From Haemophilus sp. HMSC068C11 (GTDB lineage: Bacteria > Pseudomonadota > Gammaproteobacteria > Enterobacterales > Pasteurellaceae), in the NCBI RefSeq assembly GCF_001815355.1, contig NZ_KV820375.1, positions 124,001-188,000 on the forward strand: DNA of 64,000 nt, in the 5' to 3' direction. Below the pieces are notes generated by a model. The model saw nothing but the letters and a program-made list of their open reading frames with translations. It made no database searches and was not told the origin of the DNA. The position numbers and the translations under genes are program-made. Shown in pieces: positions 10,049 to 19,129 of this stretch. Position 1 is the first letter of the stretch; every line of letters starts with the position of its first letter.

Positions 10049-11365
10049 ATGTCAAGTTTAGAAAAAACCTTTGAACTCAGCAAACGCGGTTCAACGGTTC
10101 GTCAAGAAATCATTGCGGGTTTAACCACCTTCTTAGCCATGGTGTATTCCGTGATTGTTGTGCCTAAAATGCTTGGTGATGCAGGCTTTCCGGCTGAATC
10201 AGTGTTTATCGCAACCTGTTTAGTGGCGGGGCTTGGTTCGATTTTAATCGGCTTTTGGGCAAATGCGCCAATGGCGATCGGTTGTGCCATTTCATTAACT
10301 GCCTTCACCGCATTTAGCTTAGTCATTGGTCAACATGTTTCTATTCCTGTGGCATTAGGTGCTGTATTCCTTATGGGTTTGGTATTCACCTTAATCTCTG
10401 CGACAGGTATTCGCTCTTGGATCTTACGTAACCTGCCATCAAGCATCGCGCATGGTGCAGGGATCGGGATCGGCTTATTCTTACTTTTAATCGCCGCAAA
10501 CGGTGTAGGCTTAGTGGTCGGCAACCAAGCGGGTTTACCAGTTAAATTAGGTGATTTCACTTCGTTCCCTGTGATGATGTCCTTAATCGGTCTTGCATTC
10601 ATTATTGGCTTAGAAAAAATGAAAGTAAAAGGCGGGATTTTATGGGTCATCATCGCGATTACTATCGTCGGTTTAATCTTCGATCCAAATGTAACATTCA
10701 ATGGCCAAATCTTCAAAATGCCAACCTTTGGTGAAAACTCACTTTTCTTACAATTAGATTTGCAAGGTGCATTACAACCAGCCATTTTACCAATTGTCTT
10801 TGCTTTAGTGATGACTGCCGTATTTGATGCAACTGGTACTATTCGTGCCGTTGCAGGTCAAGCGGACTTATTAGACAAAGACGGACAAATCATCAACGGT
10901 GGCAAAGCCTTAACCTCTGACTCTGTAAGTAGCTTATTCTCGGGTTTATTCGGTACTGCACCAGCAGCCGTTTATATCGAATCTGCAGCAGGTACAGCTG
11001 CAGGCGGTAAAACGGGTATCACCGCTATCGTCGTCGGCGTATTGTTCTTATTAATGTTATTCTTCCAACCACTTGCATTCTTAGTGCCAGGTTATGCAAC
11101 TGCACCGGCGTTAATGTATGTGGGCTTATTAATGCTAAGCAATGTGAGCAAATTAGACTTCGATGATTTCGTGGGCGCAATGAGCGGCTTAGTTTGTGCA
11201 GTATTCATCGTGTTAACGGCAAACATCGTAACGGGTATCATGCTTGGCTTTGCAGCGTTAGTGATTGGTCGTATCGTGAGTGGCGATGTGAAAAAACTCA
11301 ACATTGGCACAATTATCATCGCCATTGTACTTGTCACATTCTATGCTGGCGGCTGGGCGATTTAA
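10049..11365 (+). CDS. NCS2-family (AzgA-like) purine permease
   Basis: This 438-residue inner-membrane transporter has about 13-14 hydrophobic segments. It belongs to the AzgA-like branch that includes E. coli AdeP, PurP and GhxP: it opens with [30 protein letters not shown] and has the conserved [22 protein letters not shown] region at about residues 310-330. It imports purine bases by proton symport. Which base (adenine, guanine or hypoxanthine) cannot be told from sequence alone. The PurR operator upstream fits a role in purine salvage. A strong terminator follows. Confidence 0.9.
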   Translation: MSSLEKTFELSKRGSTVRQEIIAGLTTFLAMVYSVIVVPKMLGDAGFPAESVFIATCLVAGLGSILIGFWANAPMAIGCAISLTAFTAFSLVIGQHVSIPVALGAVFLMGLVFTLISATGIRSWILRNLPSSIAHGAGIGIGLFLLLIAANGVGLVVGNQAGLPVKLGDFTSFPVMMSLIGLAFIIGLEKMKVKGGILWVIIAITIVGLIFDPNVTFNGQIFKMPTFGENSLFLQLDLQGALQPAILPIVFALVMTAVFDATGTIRAVAGQADLLDKDGQIINGGKALTSDSVSSLFSGLFGTAPAAVYIESAAGTAAGGKTGITAIVVGVLFLLMLFFQPLAFLVPGYATAPALMYVGLLMLSNVSKLDFDDFVGAMSGLVCAVFIVLTANIVTGIMLGFAALVIGRIVSGDVKKLNIGTIIIAIVLVTFYAGGWAI

Positions 11366-11382
11366 TTAAATACAATCTTGAT

Positions 11383-11410
11383 AAGGCGAACAATGGTTCG
11401 CCTTTTTTAT
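11383..11410 (+). terminator. Terminator after the purine permease
   Basis: AAGGCGAAC and GTTCGCCTT pair around a short loop, followed by a run of six T. Confidence 0.85.
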
Positions 11411-11545
11411 TTCTAGCCTCAAAAAACAATCGAAAAACCAAACCGCACTTTTACTTTACAAATCCCTAAATCCGCCTAAAATACAGGCCTTTAATACGGC
11501 TTGCCAAAAGCAAGCTACTGACCTGAAATCAGACAAGAGAACATT

Positions 11546-12925
11546 ATGACAACCCCATTTAAACCTGAATTACTCTCCCCTGCGGGCTCCCTTAAAAACA
11601 TGCGCTACGCCTTCGCGTATGGTGCAGATGCCGTTTATGCAGGCCAACCTCGTTACAGCTTACGTGTACGTAACAATGAATTTAATCATGCCAATTTAAA
11701 AATCGGGATCGATGAGGCCCATGCGCTTGGCAAAAAATTCTATGTGGTCGTAAATATTGCACCGCACAACTCCAAACTCAAAACCTTTATTAAAGATTTA
11801 CAACCTGTGATCGACATGGGCCCAGATGCCTTAATTATGTCTGACCCAGGCTTAATCATGTTGGTGCGTGAAAACTTCCCGGATATTGATATTCACCTTT
11901 CTGTACAAGCGAATGCGGTAAACTGGGCAACGGTAAAATTCTGGAAACAAATGGGGTTAACCCGTGTGATTTTATCGCGCGAATTATCCATTGAAGAAAT
12001 TGCCGAAATTCGCCAACACGTGCCCGATATCGAACTCGAAATTTTCGTACATGGCGCGTTATGCATGGCCTATTCCGGTCGTTGTTTGCTTTCTGGCTAT
12101 ATCAACAAACGAGATCCAAACCAAGGCACTTGCACCAATGCTTGCCGTTGGGAATACAAAATGGAAGAAGGCACGACGGATGAAGTGGGCAACATCGTAC
12201 CGAAAATCGATCCCGCTCAACAAATCGAAGTGAAAAATGTGGCGCCAACCTTGGGTGAAGGTGCGGTAACGGATAAAGTCTTCCTTTATACTGAATCACA
12301 AAAGCCCGATGAACAAATGACGGCATTTGAAGATGAGCACGGCACTTACTTTATGAACTCAAAAGATCTGCGTGCCGTACAACACGTGGAAAAATTGACC
12401 GCACTTGGCGTCCATTCTTTAAAAATTGAAGGTCGTACTAAATCATTCTATTACTGCGCTAGAACGGCACAAGTTTACCGCAAAGCCATTGATGACGCGG
12501 CTGCGGGCAAACCATTTGATGAAAGCTTAATGGACACGTTGGAATCCCTTGCTCATCGTGGTTATACCGAAGGTTTCTTACGTCGCCATACGCACGATGA
12601 ATACCAAAATTACGAATATGGCTACTCAATCTCAGAACGCCAACAATTTGTCGGTGAATTTACTGGTAAACGTAATGAACAAAGCATGGCTGAAGTGGCG
12701 GTGAAAAATAAATTCTTGCTTGGTGATGAAGTGGAAATGATGACTCCACAAGGCAACATCATCTTTAAGATTGAAAAAATGCTCAATCGCAAAAACGAAA
12801 ATGTGGAAGCTGCACTCGGCGATGGCCACTTTGTCTTTTTAGATGTGCCACAAGACATCCAACTTGATTATGCGTTGCTAATGCGTAACCTGGTCAACAC
12901 CAATACGCGCAATCCACACAACTAG
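11546..12925 (+). CDS. trhP: tRNA hydroxylation protein TrhP (YegQ, peptidase U32 family)
   Basis: TrhP works with prephenate-derived chemistry in forming 5-hydroxyuridine at tRNA position 34, the first step to cmo5U/mcmo5U. It was long annotated as a U32 protease. The 459-residue protein begins with the U32 start PELLSPAGSLKNMRYA. It carries the family signature EIFVHGALCMAYSGRCLLS (about residues 171-190) and a Cys cluster (CMAYSGRC ... GTCTNACRW), proposed to hold an Fe-S cluster. Length and order match E. coli YegQ. GAGA lies ahead of the ATG. An internal USS is at about 12399-12407. Confidence 0.92.
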   Translation: MTTPFKPELLSPAGSLKNMRYAFAYGADAVYAGQPRYSLRVRNNEFNHANLKIGIDEAHALGKKFYVVVNIAPHNSKLKTFIKDLQPVIDMGPDALIMSDPGLIMLVRENFPDIDIHLSVQANAVNWATVKFWKQMGLTRVILSRELSIEEIAEIRQHVPDIELEIFVHGALCMAYSGRCLLSGYINKRDPNQGTCTNACRWEYKMEEGTTDEVGNIVPKIDPAQQIEVKNVAPTLGEGAVTDKVFLYTESQKPDEQMTAFEDEHGTYFMNSKDLRAVQHVEKLTALGVHSLKIEGRTKSFYYCARTAQVYRKAIDDAAAGKPFDESLMDTLESLAHRGYTEGFLRRHTHDEYQNYEYGYSISERQQFVGEFTGKRNEQSMAEVAVKNKFLLGDEVEMMTPQGNIIFKIEKMLNRKNENVEAALGDGHFVFLDVPQDIQLDYALLMRNLVNTNTRNPHN

Positions 12926-12939
12926 TTGTTAAAAAATTG

Positions 12940-12967
12940 TTGCATTTGTTAATAAGTGTACTATAAT
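12940..12967 (+). promoter_or_regulatory. Promoter of a candidate small RNA
   Basis: TTGCAT and TATAAT separated by 16 bases form a good sigma-70 promoter starting 15 bases after the trhP stop. The next protein start on this strand is over 250 bases away, beyond a strong terminator, so the transcript would be short and noncoding. Confidence 0.55.
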
Positions 12968-12973
12968 ACATCC

Positions 12974-13053
12974 CATACCTGATTTGTTAATTCAACAACT
13001 CATAGTATGACTCCAAATATTTTGCCCTTTCACCTTTTTGAAAGGGCTTTTTT
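12974..13053 (+). ncRNA. Candidate small regulatory RNA of about 80 nt
   Basis: A near-consensus promoter (12940-12967) is followed after roughly 80 bases by a terminator: an 8-bp GCCCTTTC/GAAAGGGC stem with U-rich loop and T6 tail, 13024-13053. No plausible reading frame lies between. The single-stranded 5' part contains an A/U-rich segment, and the terminator has the U-tail typical of Hfq-bound RNAs. I do not match it to a named RNA. The same hairpin could simply end trhP transcription, so the case rests on the internal promoter. Confidence 0.4.
13024..13053 (+). terminator. Terminator downstream of trhP and the candidate sRNA
   Basis: GCCCTTTC (13024-13031) and GAAAGGGC (13040-13047) enclose an 8-base loop and are followed by six T. 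Confidence 0.85.
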
Positions 13054-13227
13054 CATGCCTTAAAAACACGCTCCAAAATCATATAAAACACTCCATTCTT
13101 AAAATTAATTAACTTCATATTATTTATGAAAAAATATATAAATTAATGAACATTGACATTAAAATAAAGTTAGGAATACATTAAGCAATAATCATTAAAA
13201 GTAATCATAAATATAAAGGATTATTTT

Positions 13228-13398
13228 ATGTTTGCGAAACTCTCCTACTACGCCCATTCCGTCGAAGATGAACTCGGCAATCTCTTGCCTTACGAACATT
13301 GGCAAACCTTGCAAAGCCATTCGCTCAATGTTGGGGAAATAGCGGGATTGAGTTGGGAGGATACTAATTTTATAAGAGAGGAGAATTTAATTTTTTAG
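13228..13398 (+). pseudogene. cas3: Truncated N-terminus of Cas3 (type I-C like)
   Basis: The 56-codon frame begins MFAKLSYYAHSVEDE and continues LPYEHWQTLQSHSLNVGEIAG. This is the start of the HD nuclease domain of type I-C Cas3 (YYAHS, then W..L..H...V..iA around the first metal-binding His). After about residue 44 (SWE) the similarity stops, base composition turns AT-rich, and a stop follows at 13396-13398. A complete Cas3 would be about 750-800 residues, so only about 6 percent remains. AAGGA lies about 9 bases before the ATG. The 175 bases upstream (13054-13227) are very AT-rich and hold no other gene; they may be the old cas promoter region. The stub points toward the CRISPR relic at 15311, as expected for a type I-C operon. 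Confidence 0.65.
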
Positions 13399-13468
13399 TT
13401 TAAAAACTTTTCAATCTATTATTAAAAATATTTTAGCAAACTTGTAAATTTATTAAGAAGGTAACACT

Positions 13469-15298
13469 ATGGAACGTTCACATCTTGTACGTATGCATAT
13501 TAAAAATATTGGCTGTATTGGTAATGACGGTTTAACAGTTGAATTAGATGATATTGTATGCTTAGTCGGAGCAAATAATGCTGGTAAAACAACTGTATTA
13601 AGAGCATATGAGTTGGCAGTTCAGCAAGAAAAGCTAGATATAAAAGATTTTAATTGTAATGCAAATGGAAAACCTGCTACGGTCGAATTATGGGTTCATA
13701 TTCCTAAAAGTGCAGGTAATATTGACGAAAAATGGAAAGAAGAAACAGATGATGGATTATTACTAGTCCGTTCTAAGTGGGAATGGCCTACAGAAGGAGG
13801 AAAGCCAATTAGAAGTACTTGGGATCCAGAGATTCAAGACTACGCAGATGATGGTAAAGCTGCTGGACTAGATACTGTATTTAATAGTCGTTTGCCTAAA
13901 CCATTTCGAATAGGTTCTTTAGATAATCCTGAAGAAGAACATAAAAAATTATTAAATCTTGTACTTGAACCAATAATTAATAAATATAAAGAAATTATAG
14001 AAAATGAAGAATCTGATTTAAGTAAGAAAATTAAGGAGTTGGAGATATTAGCAAATAATCCTATATCAGAACTTCGTAACGATATTGATAAAATACAGGA
14101 GCAAATTAATTCATCCTATTGCAAAGTATTTAGTTCATCAGGAATCCATCTTAACATTGGGATTGGAGATATTGGTTTTGATCCTGCAAAATCTTTGTTA
14201 TCAGGTTCAAGAATTGATATTTCTGAAACAGGTAACTTTGCCCGTTGGGATCAGCAAGGGACAGGTTCACAACGAGCATTATTTTGGTCTATTCTTCAGG
14301 TAAGATCTGAGTTAAGTAGAGTTTCTGATATACAAAAGGAATTACAAAAATTAGAAAGCAAAAAAGCACAATCTTCGAAAGATAAAGAGAAAATTCAAAA
14401 GCTTAAGAGCCAATTATCTCAAGATGGTTCAAGTGATTTCTTTTTGCCAGGGTATATGTTATTGATCGATGAACCTGAAACGGCGTTACATCCTTCAGCT
14501 GTTCGTGCAGCGAAAGAACATTTATATAACTTAGCATCTGAAGCAGGCTGGCAAGTCATGTTGAGCACTCATCATCCAGCTTTTGTTGATCCTATAAAAG
14601 ATCATACAACTATTGTTCGTTTACATCGATTAGATAAGCATTTAGAACCTAATATATATAAATCCGAAACAATTAATTTTAGTGATGATGAACTCGCTAA
14701 TCTGAAAGCCCTAATGGTTTTTGATTCTAATGTTTCTGAAATTTTCTTTGGAGATAAAGTTATTATCGTTGAAGGAGATACTGAATTTGCTGCTTTTCAT
14801 GAAATTATGAATAGTAATCCAGAGGATTATCCTGTTAGTCAACGCCCTCTTATTATCAGAGCCAGAGGAAAAGCGACAATTACTATTTTAGTAAAAATTT
14901 TATCTCATTTTAAAATTGATTTTTCTGTCTTACACGATATAGATTCTCCTAAAGTTTCGTCTGGCGATAGGGCTAATTCAGCATACTCTATAAATAAAGC
15001 AATTTCAGATGCAGTAACTGAGGCACGTGGAGCTGGATTAAAGGTAACTTATCGTTGTTCATGCCCTAATTTTGAAATTCACCATCAAATGGACTTACCA
15101 TCTAAAGATAAGCCATTTAGAAGTTGGAAAGCTGTTCAAGAACAGGAAGGTGTGCGTTCAAGTATAGAATCAATACTGAAAGAATTAATCAGCGTATGCA
15201 ATGATATTCCAAGTAATGATGGCACTAACTATGAAGACACTCTAAAAAATTGGATTACCCTTAATCATAAACAAGACGAGCCTTGTTACAAATTTTAA
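13469..15298 (+). CDS. OLD-family ATP-dependent endonuclease (AAA ATPase + TOPRIM), solitary
   Basis: This 609-residue protein begins with an SMC/RecF-like ABC ATPase: Walker A GANNAGKT at residues 34-41, signature-like GTGSQRALFWS around 264-275, Walker B LLIDEPE with Asp334-Glu335, and the H-loop STHHP at 366-370. A charged coiled-coil-like stretch lies at about 285-320. A TOPRIM nuclease domain follows: IIVEGDTE with Glu435, and HDID with Asp490 and Asp492. All motifs look intact. OLD proteins act in phage defence, by themselves (class 1, as phage P2 Old) or with a UvrD-like helicase (Gabija, class 2). No helicase, reverse transcriptase or PARIS partner is adjacent, so it fits class 1. GAAGG precedes the ATG. 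Base composition is more AT-rich than in flanking housekeeping genes and the gene lacks USS, both suggesting transfer. It occupies the place of a lost cas operon. Confidence 0.88.
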   Translation: MERSHLVRMHIKNIGCIGNDGLTVELDDIVCLVGANNAGKTTVLRAYELAVQQEKLDIKDFNCNANGKPATVELWVHIPKSAGNIDEKWKEETDDGLLLVRSKWEWPTEGGKPIRSTWDPEIQDYADDGKAAGLDTVFNSRLPKPFRIGSLDNPEEEHKKLLNLVLEPIINKYKEIIENEESDLSKKIKELEILANNPISELRNDIDKIQEQINSSYCKVFSSSGIHLNIGIGDIGFDPAKSLLSGSRIDISETGNFARWDQQGTGSQRALFWSILQVRSELSRVSDIQKELQKLESKKAQSSKDKEKIQKLKSQLSQDGSSDFFLPGYMLLIDEPETALHPSAVRAAKEHLYNLASEAGWQVMLSTHHPAFVDPIKDHTTIVRLHRLDKHLEPNIYKSETINFSDDELANLKALMVFDSNVSEIFFGDKVIIVEGDTEFAAFHEIMNSNPEDYPVSQRPLIIRARGKATITILVKILSHFKIDFSVLHDIDSPKVSSGDRANSAYSINKAISDAVTEARGAGLKVTYRCSCPNFEIHHQMDLPSKDKPFRSWKAVQEQEGVRSSIESILKELISVCNDIPSNDGTNYEDTLKNWITLNHKQDEPCYKF

Positions 15299-15310
15299 AA
15301 CTGTAAATAC

Positions 15311-15408
15311 GCAGCCACCTTCGGGTGGCTGTGTGTTGAAACACCATAGTGTAATGTTGCGGTTCGATATGTTTTAGCAGCCACCTTCCGGTGGCTGTGT
15401 GTTGAAAC
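15311..15408 (+). CRISPR. Relic CRISPR array: two type I-C-like repeats, one spacer
   Basis: Two 32-base copies, 15311-15342 and 15377-15408, differ at one base (position 13, G versus C). Each has an 8-bp palindrome CAGCCACC/GGTGGCTG around a 4-base loop and ends in GTGTTGAAAC, the 3' end typical of type I-C repeats. The 34-base spacer between them (15343-15376) has the length usual for I-C. The repeat orientation puts the array on the plus strand, downstream of where a plus-strand cas3-cas2 operon would lie. Only 12 bases separate repeat 1 from the upstream gene's stop, so the normal AT-rich leader is missing and the array is probably inert. No further repeats were found downstream. Confidence 0.7.
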
Positions 15409-15552
15409 AAAACTTAATAAATTTGAATAGTATAATATTTACCTTCCCACTCTATCTCTCAACCCGATTCATACCCAACAACATTCCCCCTTGTATTTCC
15501 CCCTCATTCGCTCTAGACTATGCCCCATTTTTAGCTTTCATGATTTACAATT

Positions 15553-16644
15553 ATGCGTGTTTCTGACTTTCATTTTGACTTACCTGATGAGCTGATTGCT
15601 CGTTACCCTAAAGAAGATCGCTCTTCTTGCCGTTTGCTACAGCTTAATGGCGAAAACGGAGAAATTTCTCACCGCACTTTTACCGATGTATTGGATTTAA
15701 TCGACGAAGGTGATTTGTTGATTTTTAACAATACGCGCGTGATCCCTGCTCGTATGTTTGGTCGAAAAGCCAGTGGCGGGAAAATTGAAGTGTTAGTGGA
15801 ACGTGTTTTAAGTGAACATCATTTTTTAGCGCATATTCGCTCATCAAAGGCCCCGAAAGAAGGCGCAGAATTATTTTTAGGCGAAGATAAACTGGGTGAA
15901 AATAATGGCGTAAAAGCCATTATGGTTGGTCGTCAAGATACGCTTTTTGAAGTGGAATTAGCGGATAAAAGTCGCAATGTGCTTGATGTGTTACAAGAAA
16001 TCGGTCATATGCCTTTGCCACCTTATATTGATCGCCCAGATGAAGAAGCGGATCAAGAATGCTATCAAACCGTGTATAACAAAGTGCCTGGTGCAGTGGC
16101 TGCGCCAACGGCTGGCTTGCATTTTGATGATGAGCTTTTACAAAAATTACACGAAAAAGGCGTTAATTTTGAATTTGTGACTTTGCACGTGGGCGCAGGT
16201 ACATTCCAGCCAGTACGCGTTGAAAATATTGAAGATCACATTATGCATGCAGAATATGTGGAGCTTTCTCAAGAAGTCTGCAATGCTATTATTGAAACGA
16301 AGAAAGCGGGTAAACGTGTCATTGCAGTAGGCACAACATCAGTACGTTCTGTTGAAACCGCTGCCCTATCAGCAGAAGAAAATGGCAACCCTGATTTAAT
16401 TGAACCTTATTTTTCTGATACGTCTATTTTTATTTACCCGGGTAAATCATTCCGTGTGGTGGATGCGTTAATTACCAATTTCCACTTACCAGAAAGCACA
16501 TTGATTATGTTAGTGTCTGCCTTCGCAGGCTTTAGCCACACCATGAATGCCTATAAAAGTGCGGTCGAAAATCGCTATCGTTTTTTCAGTTATGGCGATG
16601 CGATGTTCATTACCAAAAATCCAAACGTGAAAGGCTTAGAATAA
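15553..16644 (+). CDS. queA: S-adenosylmethionine:tRNA ribosyltransferase-isomerase
   Basis: QueA transfers and isomerises the ribose of SAM onto 7-aminomethyl-7-deazaguanine in tRNA, giving epoxyqueuosine. The 363-residue protein starts [19 protein letters not shown] and carries [13 protein letters not shown], the PTAGLHF motif and [10 protein letters not shown], all hallmarks of QueA. tgt, encoding the preceding pathway step, lies downstream after a terminator, and queH, the following step, is at 50993. No preQ1 riboswitch fold was seen in the 140 bases upstream. Confidence 0.97.
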   Translation: MRVSDFHFDLPDELIARYPKEDRSSCRLLQLNGENGEISHRTFTDVLDLIDEGDLLIFNNTRVIPARMFGRKASGGKIEVLVERVLSEHHFLAHIRSSKAPKEGAELFLGEDKLGENNGVKAIMVGRQDTLFEVELADKSRNVLDVLQEIGHMPLPPYIDRPDEEADQECYQTVYNKVPGAVAAPTAGLHFDDELLQKLHEKGVNFEFVTLHVGAGTFQPVRVENIEDHIMHAEYVELSQEVCNAIIETKKAGKRVIAVGTTSVRSVETAALSAEENGNPDLIEPYFSDTSIFIYPGKSFRVVDALITNFHLPESTLIMLVSAFAGFSHTMNAYKSAVENRYRFFSYGDAMFITKNPNVKGLE

Positions 16645-16689
16645 GTGGTTTGACTTATTTTCACCCAACTCATAAAATACCTATCAAGA

Positions 16690-16713
16690 AGCCTGTACTA
16701 ACAGGCTTTTTTA
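16690..16713 (+). terminator. Terminator between queA and tgt
   Basis: AGCCTGT and ACAGGCT pair around a 4-base loop, followed by six T. Confidence 0.8.
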
Positions 16714-16747
16714 TTGAACAACAACCTACGAACTGTTTATTCGTTGA

Positions 16748-17905
<1,158 letters not shown>

Positions 17906-17912
17906 TTGCTGA

Positions 17913-17951
17913 AAGTGCGGTAAAAAAATGAAGCGTTTTTTGACCGCACTT
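17913..17951 (+). terminator. Inverted USS pair after tgt
   Basis: AAGTGCGGT (17913-17921) and ACCGCACTT (17943-17951) form a hairpin followed by T's. It lies across an upstream in-frame ATG of the next gene, arguing that the real start is downstream at 17970. Confidence 0.6.
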
Positions 17952-17969
17952 TTTAACAAAGGAAACCTT

Positions 17970-18482
17970 ATGCAAATCCTTGAACCTCAACAATTTGCCA
18001 CTTGGAATGAACCGATTGATATGCTTTATGCTTGTCATAGCAAAGTGAAACGCTTTTGCAAGCAACTCACGATTCTTCCTGGTTATTTAGAAAAAAATGG
18101 CGTGAATCAAGCCGTATTAAATGATGTAAAAACTATTTTGCAGTATTTTAATCACGCCGCACCACTTCATCATGATGATGAAGAAAAAGACTTTTTCCCC
18201 GCTTTAATTGAAAAAGCACCGCAAGCGAAAGAGTCGGTGGATGAATTAGAGCGCCAGCATGTTACTTTGCATGAAAATTGGGCAAAGCTTTCTGAGCAGC
18301 TAGAAGAATTGATTGTAGAGAAACGCACTGATGTAGATGAAAGGCTGATTACGCTGTTTGTGGCGAGCTATGATAGACACATTGCCCTTGAAGAGCCGCT
18401 ATTTGAGCTTGGTAAGCAATATTTATCCGCAGAACAACTCACGGCTATGGGCAAAATTATGTTTGCTCGTCGCCAAGCTTAA
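17970..18482 (+). CDS. Hemerythrin-domain protein
   Basis: This 170-residue, mostly helical protein has the hemerythrin metal-ligand pattern: His23 in YACHSK, His67/His68 and Glu71/72 in HHDDEEKDFFP, His97 and His101 in ERQHVTLHENW, and His137 with Glu141/142 in DRHIALEEPLF. Such domains bind a di-iron centre and act in oxygen, nitric-oxide or iron-stress handling. The start at 17970 is chosen because AAGGA precedes it by about 8 bases and an earlier in-frame ATG lies inside a terminator hairpin. It is 3 bases from the next gene, a TusA-like protein, so the two are probably one transcript. The precise role is unknown. Confidence 0.85.
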   Translation: MQILEPQQFATWNEPIDMLYACHSKVKRFCKQLTILPGYLEKNGVNQAVLNDVKTILQYFNHAAPLHHDDEEKDFFPALIEKAPQAKESVDELERQHVTLHENWAKLSEQLEELIVEKRTDVDERLITLFVASYDRHIALEEPLFELGKQYLSAEQLTAMGKIMFARRQA

Positions 18483-18485
18483 ATC

Positions 18486-18713
18486 ATGAAATATCAATTA
18501 AATTTGACCGCACTTTCCTGCCCGATTCCGCTTTTAACCGCGAAGAAGGCTTTGGCAAATTTAGCGCCAAATGATGAATTAGTTTTGCAATTAAATCGTC
18601 AAAGTGCGGTAGAAAATTTTGTTGTTTTTTGTGAAAAAAATCAATGTGAATTAGTGGATCAACATTGGCTTTCCGAGCAAATCTTCGAAGTTTGCTTGAA
18701 AAAAATCAATTAA
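18486..18713 (+). CDS. TusA-like sulfurtransferase (SirA family)
   Basis: This 75-residue protein has the conserved CPIP motif (Cys12) near its N-terminus, where TusA carries persulfide sulfur. The rest fits the small alpha-beta fold. It follows the hemerythrin gene by 3 bases. USS copies at both ends of the gene encode parts of the protein (NLTALSC; QSAVENF). Whether it feeds tRNA thiolation like canonical TusA or another acceptor is not clear; a second family member lies at 58393. Confidence 0.85.
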   Translation: MKYQLNLTALSCPIPLLTAKKALANLAPNDELVLQLNRQSAVENFVVFCEKNQCELVDQHWLSEQIFEVCLKKIN

Positions 18714-18815
18714 TTCCAAAATTCTAGTTGTTATTGCCTTCATCGGCTTTTACTGAATGCCGTTTTATGGTATTTTACGCACACTTTTAACTTTTCATTT
18801 TATAAGGAAAACACA

Positions 18816-19106
18816 ATGGAAGCACAAAGCCCAATGTCCACGTTATTTATTTTCGTGATCTTCGGTTTAATTTTTTATTTTATGATTTACCGCCCACAAG
18901 CGAAACGTAACAAAGAACACAAAAAATTAATGTCTGAATTAGCGAAAGGCACTGAAGTATTAACCGCTGGTGGTTTGATTGGTAAAATCACTAAAGTAAC
19001 CGAAGGTGCTGAAATTGTTATCGCTTTAAACGATACTACTGAAATCACGATTAACCGTAACTACATCGTTTCAGTATTACCGAAAGGTTCTGTAAAATCT
19101 CTCTAA
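18816..19106 (+). CDS. yajC: Sec translocon accessory subunit YajC
   Basis: This 96-residue protein has one N-terminal membrane segment (about residues 8-24, ending FMIYRPQAKR) and a small cytoplasmic domain with GGLIGKITKV. It is part of the SecDF-YajC complex that assists SecYEG. It is the first gene of a tight yajC-secD-secF operon. AAGGA precedes the ATG. Confidence 0.97.
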   Translation: MEAQSPMSTLFIFVIFGLIFYFMIYRPQAKRNKEHKKLMSELAKGTEVLTAGGLIGKITKVTEGAEIVIALNDTTEITINRNYIVSVLPKGSVKSL

Positions 19107-19129
19107 TTTAAATTCCTAAAGGGAAAACT

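Noticed and set aside
13185-13215. Fur-like AT-rich repeat (AATAATCATTAAAAG) before the cas3 stub
   Set aside because: Match to Fur consensus is poor and such strings are expected in sequence this AT-rich.
13469-15298. Gabija (GajA-GajB) or PARIS system
   Set aside because: No UvrD-like helicase or second gene lies beside the OLD gene; queA follows directly after the repeats.
15311-15408. The two palindromic units as intrinsic terminators or REP elements
   Set aside because: No T-run follows either stem, identity extends through GTGTGTTGAAAC beyond the palindrome, and the 34-base spacing plus the cas3 stub upstream favour a CRISPR relic.
15409-15552. preQ1 riboswitch upstream of queA
   Set aside because: No pseudoknot-like arrangement or conserved aptamer sequence seen; the same holds before tgt and queH.
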